Of a stretch of DNA of 64,000 nt, positions 60,174-64,000 are shown in pieces. The stretch spans positions 1 through 64,000 of the forward strand of contig QCGV01000004.1 of NCBI GenBank assembly GCA_003278145.1. Reading direction: 5' to 3'. The stretch is from OCS116 cluster bacterium AG-390-A19 (GTDB lineage: Bacteria > Pseudomonadota > Alphaproteobacteria > MED-G09). A model generated the notes under the pieces. The model was not told the origin of the DNA. It worked only from the letters and a program-made list of their open reading frames with translations, and did no database searches. Made by a program: the position numbers and the translations under genes. How positions within the stretch are numbered: the first letter of the stretch is position 1; each line of letters starts with the position of its first letter.

Positions 60174-60953
60174 ATGAATCAACCATTAATGCCAAAAGCA
60201 ACAGCTGTCTGGTTAATAGATAATACAGCATTAACCTTTGAACAGATTGCCGATTTCTGCAGTTTACATATCCTTGAAGTCAAAGGAATTGCCGACGGCG
60301 ATGTGGATCATGGTATTAGAGGCGCTGATCCAATTGCCGCAGGTCAACTAACAAGATTAGAAATTGAAGATTGTCAAAAAGATAAAAATGCAAGATTAAA
60401 AGCTATTCAAAAAAGAGATGACCTTCCAGAAGTTGCTAGAAGGGTTGGAAAAAAATACACACCTCTATCTAAAAGACAGGACAGGCCAGATTCTATTTTT
60501 TGGTTAGTGAGAAATCATCCTGAGCTTTTAGATTCACAAATTGGAAAACTTGTTGGAACAACGAAATCAACAATACAATCAATAAGAGATAGAACTCACT
60601 GGAACTCAGCTAATCTTACTCCTGTTGACCCTGTATCAGTTGGATTATGTACTCAAGTTGATCTTGATAAAGCTGTTCAGAAAGCCTTTAAAAGAATTGA
60701 AAAAAGAAAAGCAGAAGAAGCAAAAAAATATGAAAGTGAAGGAATTAGTAGCCCTGAAAGTGTAACTAATGAACAAACACAAGAAATTAATATTGAAGAA
60801 AAGATTGAGGTAACAACTAAAGATGCTGAAATTACTTCCGAGGAAAACTTTGAGGAAAATACAGTACCTGAAGAGAAAAAAGATCAAGATGAAAAAGAGT
60901 ACACTTCAGACAGTGTGTTTGCGAAGCTTAACGAGTTAAAAAAAGAAGATTAG
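60174..60953 (+). CDS. DUF1013 family protein (TrcR-type cell-cycle regulator)
   Basis: MNQPLMPKATAVWLIDNTALTFEQIADFCSLHILEVKGIADG; ATG at 60174 preceded by GGAG. Confidence 0.9.
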   Translation: MNQPLMPKATAVWLIDNTALTFEQIADFCSLHILEVKGIADGDVDHGIRGADPIAAGQLTRLEIEDCQKDKNARLKAIQKRDDLPEVARRVGKKYTPLSKRQDRPDSIFWLVRNHPELLDSQIGKLVGTTKSTIQSIRDRTHWNSANLTPVDPVSVGLCTQVDLDKAVQKAFKRIEKRKAEEAKKYESEGISSPESVTNEQTQEINIEEKIEVTTKDAEITSEENFEENTVPEEKKDQDEKEYTSDSVFAKLNELKKED

Positions 60954-60967
60954 TTTAGAGAATTAAT

Positions 60968-61471
60968 GTGAATAAAAAATCTGATGAAATAAATTTAGTT
61001 TCCGTGATAATGGGAAGTAAATCAGATTGGACCACCATGCAAGATACATGTATTATTTTGGATGATCTTAAAATATCATACGAAACTAAAATAGTTTCGG
61101 CACATCGAACCCCAAATAGACTTTTTAATTATGCAAAAAAAGCTAAATCAAGAGGTATTAGTGTAATAATAGCAGGGGCAGGTGGTGCAGCACATCTACC
61201 AGGAATGATCGCCTCATTAACAACACTTCCTGTTTTAGGAGTTCCCATTGAAAGTAAATCTTTAAAAGGTATAGATAGTTTACTATCAATCCTACAAATG
61301 CCAGCAGGTATTCCAGTTGGGACATTGGCTATTGGTTCAGCTGGAGCAAAAAATGCAGCCTTATTAGCTGCATCAATACTTTCAAGTCAAAATACAAAAA
61401 TTTCTAAAAATTTAGAAAAATGGCGATTAAAACAAACAAAATCAGTAGCTATAAGTCCTATTGATGACTAA
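60968..61471 (+). CDS. purE: 5-(carboxyamino)imidazole ribonucleotide mutase
   Basis: [36 protein letters not shown]. Confidence 0.97.
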   Translation: MNKKSDEINLVSVIMGSKSDWTTMQDTCIILDDLKISYETKIVSAHRTPNRLFNYAKKAKSRGISVIIAGAGGAAHLPGMIASLTTLPVLGVPIESKSLKGIDSLLSILQMPAGIPVGTLAIGSAGAKNAALLAASILSSQNTKISKNLEKWRLKQTKSVAISPIDD

Positions 61472-62525
61472 ACCAATAATTGGAATATTAGGTGGTGGTC
61501 AATTAGGAATGATGTTGTGTGATGCAGCAAAAGAAATAGATATTGAAACTCATGTTTTTTGTCCAGATGATGATTGTCCATCTAAAGGAAGGTCAACATA
61601 TTTTAGTATTGGGGAATACTCTGATGAAGAAAAAATAATTAAATTTTCTAATAGCGTTGATTTTATAACTTACGAATTTGAAAATATACCAATTAAAACT
61701 ATAGATTTCATAAAAGATCAAAATAAGATAAGACCAGGAAAACAAAGTCTATTACTAACTCAGGATAGATTAACTGAAAAAAGATTTCTAGATAAACTTA
61801 ATATTCCTATTGCTCCATATAAAGATCTAAAAACTATAGATGATGTTATTTCTGCTCAAAATGAGTTTATTAACAGTATAGTTAAAACAAGAACTCTTGG
61901 TTATGACGGTAAGGGTCAATTTAATCTTAGACAATCTGATGATCCAAATAAAGTTTTTAACAGAATTGTAAATAAATCGATTATTGAAAAAAGAATACCT
62001 TTTGAATTCGAAGTATCTGTTATTATCGGAAGAGATATAAATAACAATACAACTATTTTTCCTATAGGAAAAAATATTCATGAAAATCATATTTTAAAAC
62101 ATACTTTCAATCCAACAAAACTATCAAAAAACCAAATTAACCAACTTGTAGATTATTCAGAAAAAATTATCACTGAACTTAATCATATAGGTGTTCTTGC
62201 AGTTGAATTTTTCATTACAAAAGATCAAATTTTAGTCAACGAAATTGCTCCAAGAGTTCATAATTCTGGTCATTGGACTATTGATGCTTGTAGCGTAAGC
62301 CAATTTAAACAGCATATGCTTTGTGTATCAGGAAGAGAAATTAAACAACCTTTGCTAAATAATAGTGCACATATGATTAATATTATAGGCAAAGAAATTA
62401 ATGATTGGTGTGGTAAAAATAATACAGATAGATTAAAAATTCATCTCTACAACAAAAAAGAGGTTAAAAAAGGCAGAAAAATGGGGCATGTAACTGAATT
62501 GTTTGATAAGGGAAAAATTTTTTAG
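61464..62525 (+). CDS. purK: 5-(carboxyamino)imidazole ribonucleotide synthase
   Basis: [46 protein letters not shown] at 61464. Confidence 0.96.
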   Translation: MTKPIIGILGGGQLGMMLCDAAKEIDIETHVFCPDDDCPSKGRSTYFSIGEYSDEEKIIKFSNSVDFITYEFENIPIKTIDFIKDQNKIRPGKQSLLLTQDRLTEKRFLDKLNIPIAPYKDLKTIDDVISAQNEFINSIVKTRTLGYDGKGQFNLRQSDDPNKVFNRIVNKSIIEKRIPFEFEVSVIIGRDINNNTTIFPIGKNIHENHILKHTFNPTKLSKNQINQLVDYSEKIITELNHIGVLAVEFFITKDQILVNEIAPRVHNSGHWTIDACSVSQFKQHMLCVSGREIKQPLLNNSAHMINIIGKEINDWCGKNNTDRLKIHLYNKKEVKKGRKMGHVTELFDKGKIF

Positions 62526-62612
62526 TTTTTTAGAAATTTATATTATTTGTTTACTAGACATTATTACCCACCTTTGGTAATCAAACTCATTAAATAAAAA
62601 GATAGGATTTAA

Positions 62613-62855
62613 ATGGAAGTTTCAGTTAGAGATAATAACGTAGAGCAAGCGTTAAGAGTTTTAAAAAAGAAAATGCAAAGAGAAGGTGTTTTCAGAGAAG
62701 TAAAACTTAGAAACTGTTATGAAAAACCATCTGAAAAGAAAGCTAGAGAGCACTCAGAATCTATTAGAAGAGCAAGAAAGCTTGCAAGAAAAAGAGCAAT
62801 GCGTGAAGGTCTAATTCCTATGAAGAAAAGCTCTGACGAAAGAAAATCATACTAA
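62613..62855 (+). CDS. rpsU: 30S ribosomal protein S21
   Basis: [43 protein letters not shown]. Confidence 0.95.
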   Translation: MEVSVRDNNVEQALRVLKKKMQREGVFREVKLRNCYEKPSEKKAREHSESIRRARKLARKRAMREGLIPMKKSSDERKSY

Positions 62856-62870
62856 ATAGTAATTAAAAAT

Positions 62871-64000
62871 TTAGATACTTGCAGAAATATCCTCGGACAT
62901 CTTTTTTGCATCATCAAGAAGCATCATAGTATTTTCTTGATAAAATAGATCATTATCAATGCCTGCATAACCTATTCCTAAACTTCTTTTAACAAAAAGA
63001 ACTGTTTTAGCATTTTCTACCTCCAGGATAGGCATGCCGAAAATAGGACTATTAGGATCTGATTTAGCCGCTGGGTTAGTAACATCATTAGCGCCAATTA
63101 CAAACGCAACATCTGCTTGTGCAAAGTCTGAGTTAATTTCAGTTAATTCATATATATCATCATAGGGTACATCAGCTTCAGCCAATAAAACATTCATGTG
63201 ACCAGGCATTCTTCCTGCCACAGGATGAATTGCATAGGTAACTTTAATTCCCATTTCTTTTAATTTATCTACCATTTCTTTTAGAGAATTTTGCGCTCTA
63301 GCAACAGCCATACCATAGCCCGGGACTATTATAACTGAACTTGCATTCTTGAGTATAAAAGCAGCATCATCAGCAGAACCTATCTTAACAGGCCTTGTTT
63401 CTTTAACTTGCTCACCCCCTACTCCTTCATCGCCAAATCCACCCATAATAACTGAAAAGAAAGATCTATTCATCGCTACGCACATGATATATGAAAGAAT
63501 AGCTCCTGAAGAACCGACCAATGCCCCTGTTATAACAAGAGCTAAATTATTTAGAGTAAAACCAATAATTGCTGCTGCAAAACCTGAGTAAGAATTCAGA
63601 ACTGCAATAACAACAGGCATATCTGCTCCGCCAATTGGTATTATTAAAAGAAGCCCTAAAGCTAAAGATAAAATACTGATAACTAAAAATAAGACCTGAT
63701 CATATTGAGATCCAATTAAAATTAAATATGAGCAAACTAAAATAATTGAGAAAATACCGATAGATATTACATGCCTTAATGGAAGAATAACAGGAGCACT
63801 CTTCATTAGACCTTGTAACTTGAGAAAAGCTATCACTGAACCTGAAAATGTTATTGCCCCAACAAAAATCCCTAACAACATCTCCACCATACTAGCTGTT
63901 GCAATATATCCATTGATTTCTAATCCAAAAGCAGCAGGAGATAAAAAAGCTGCCCATGCAACTAAAACAGCTGACATACCTCCCATAGAGTTGAGAGCTG
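62871..64000 (-). CDS. pntB: NAD(P) transhydrogenase subunit beta, partial (5' end beyond window)
   Basis: NSMGGMSAVLVAWAAF, PIGGADMPVVIAVLNSYSGFAAA, VIIVPGYGMAVARAQ, AIHPVAGRMPGHMNVLLAEA. The ORF-track start is internal; frame is open to the window edge. Confidence 0.94.
   Translation of the reverse strand, partial: ALNSMGGMSAVLVAWAAFLSPAAFGLEINGYIATASMVEMLLGIFVGAITFSGSVIAFLKLQGLMKSAPVILPLRHVISIGIFSIILVCSYLILIGSQYDQVLFLVISILSLALGLLLIIPIGGADMPVVIAVLNSYSGFAAAIIGFTLNNLALVITGALVGSSGAILSYIMCVAMNRSFFSVIMGGFGDEGVGGEQVKETRPVKIGSADDAAFILKNASSVIIVPGYGMAVARAQNSLKEMVDKLKEMGIKVTYAIHPVAGRMPGHMNVLLAEADVPYDDIYELTEINSDFAQADVAFVIGANDVTNPAAKSDPNSPIFGMPILEVENAKTVLFVKRSLGIGYAGIDNDLFYQENTMMLLDDAKKMSEDISASI

Overview
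This is a 64-kb, AT-rich, gene-dense window from an alphaproteobacterium, probably marine. The lineage is inferred from synteny, a TrcR/DUF1013 homologue, DUF1192, and an ALAS-type HemA. Housekeeping blocks on view: mnmA with an elongator tRNA-Met; a heme cluster (hemA, hemC/D-like fusion, hemB, hemE, hemF, hemJ); iron uptake (siderophore TonB receptor plus an Fbp-type ABC transporter); rluD-rpoH; a TPP-riboswitch thiamine uptake operon; purA-serA-serC with a serC-type leader; glmM-ftsH-tilS-yebC; tkt-gap-pgk-fba-efp-suhB-rpmE; purE-purK; rpsU; and partial pntB. About 6-22 kb is an accessory metabolic region with tandem PQQ quinohemoproteins, a MotA/TolQ-like three-gene module, an amidohydrolase-P450-P450-SDR-ThuA-SDR operon, and a lone CoxL-type molybdoenzyme subunit. 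The strongest leads are: (1) the MotA/TolR-like trio with an unusual periplasmic domain; (2) an Hjc-like PDDEXK nuclease at the yebC/tilS junction, where ruvCAB-tol-pal normally lies; (3) paired P450s with altered I-helix catalytic motifs; (4) a shared ATGCGACATAWTGTCT operator upstream of hemA and a pseudoazurin; (5) the TPP-riboswitch thiamine-scavenging operon. No CRISPR array, rRNA or clear transposon was seen. No database searches were run, so family names rest on motif recognition.
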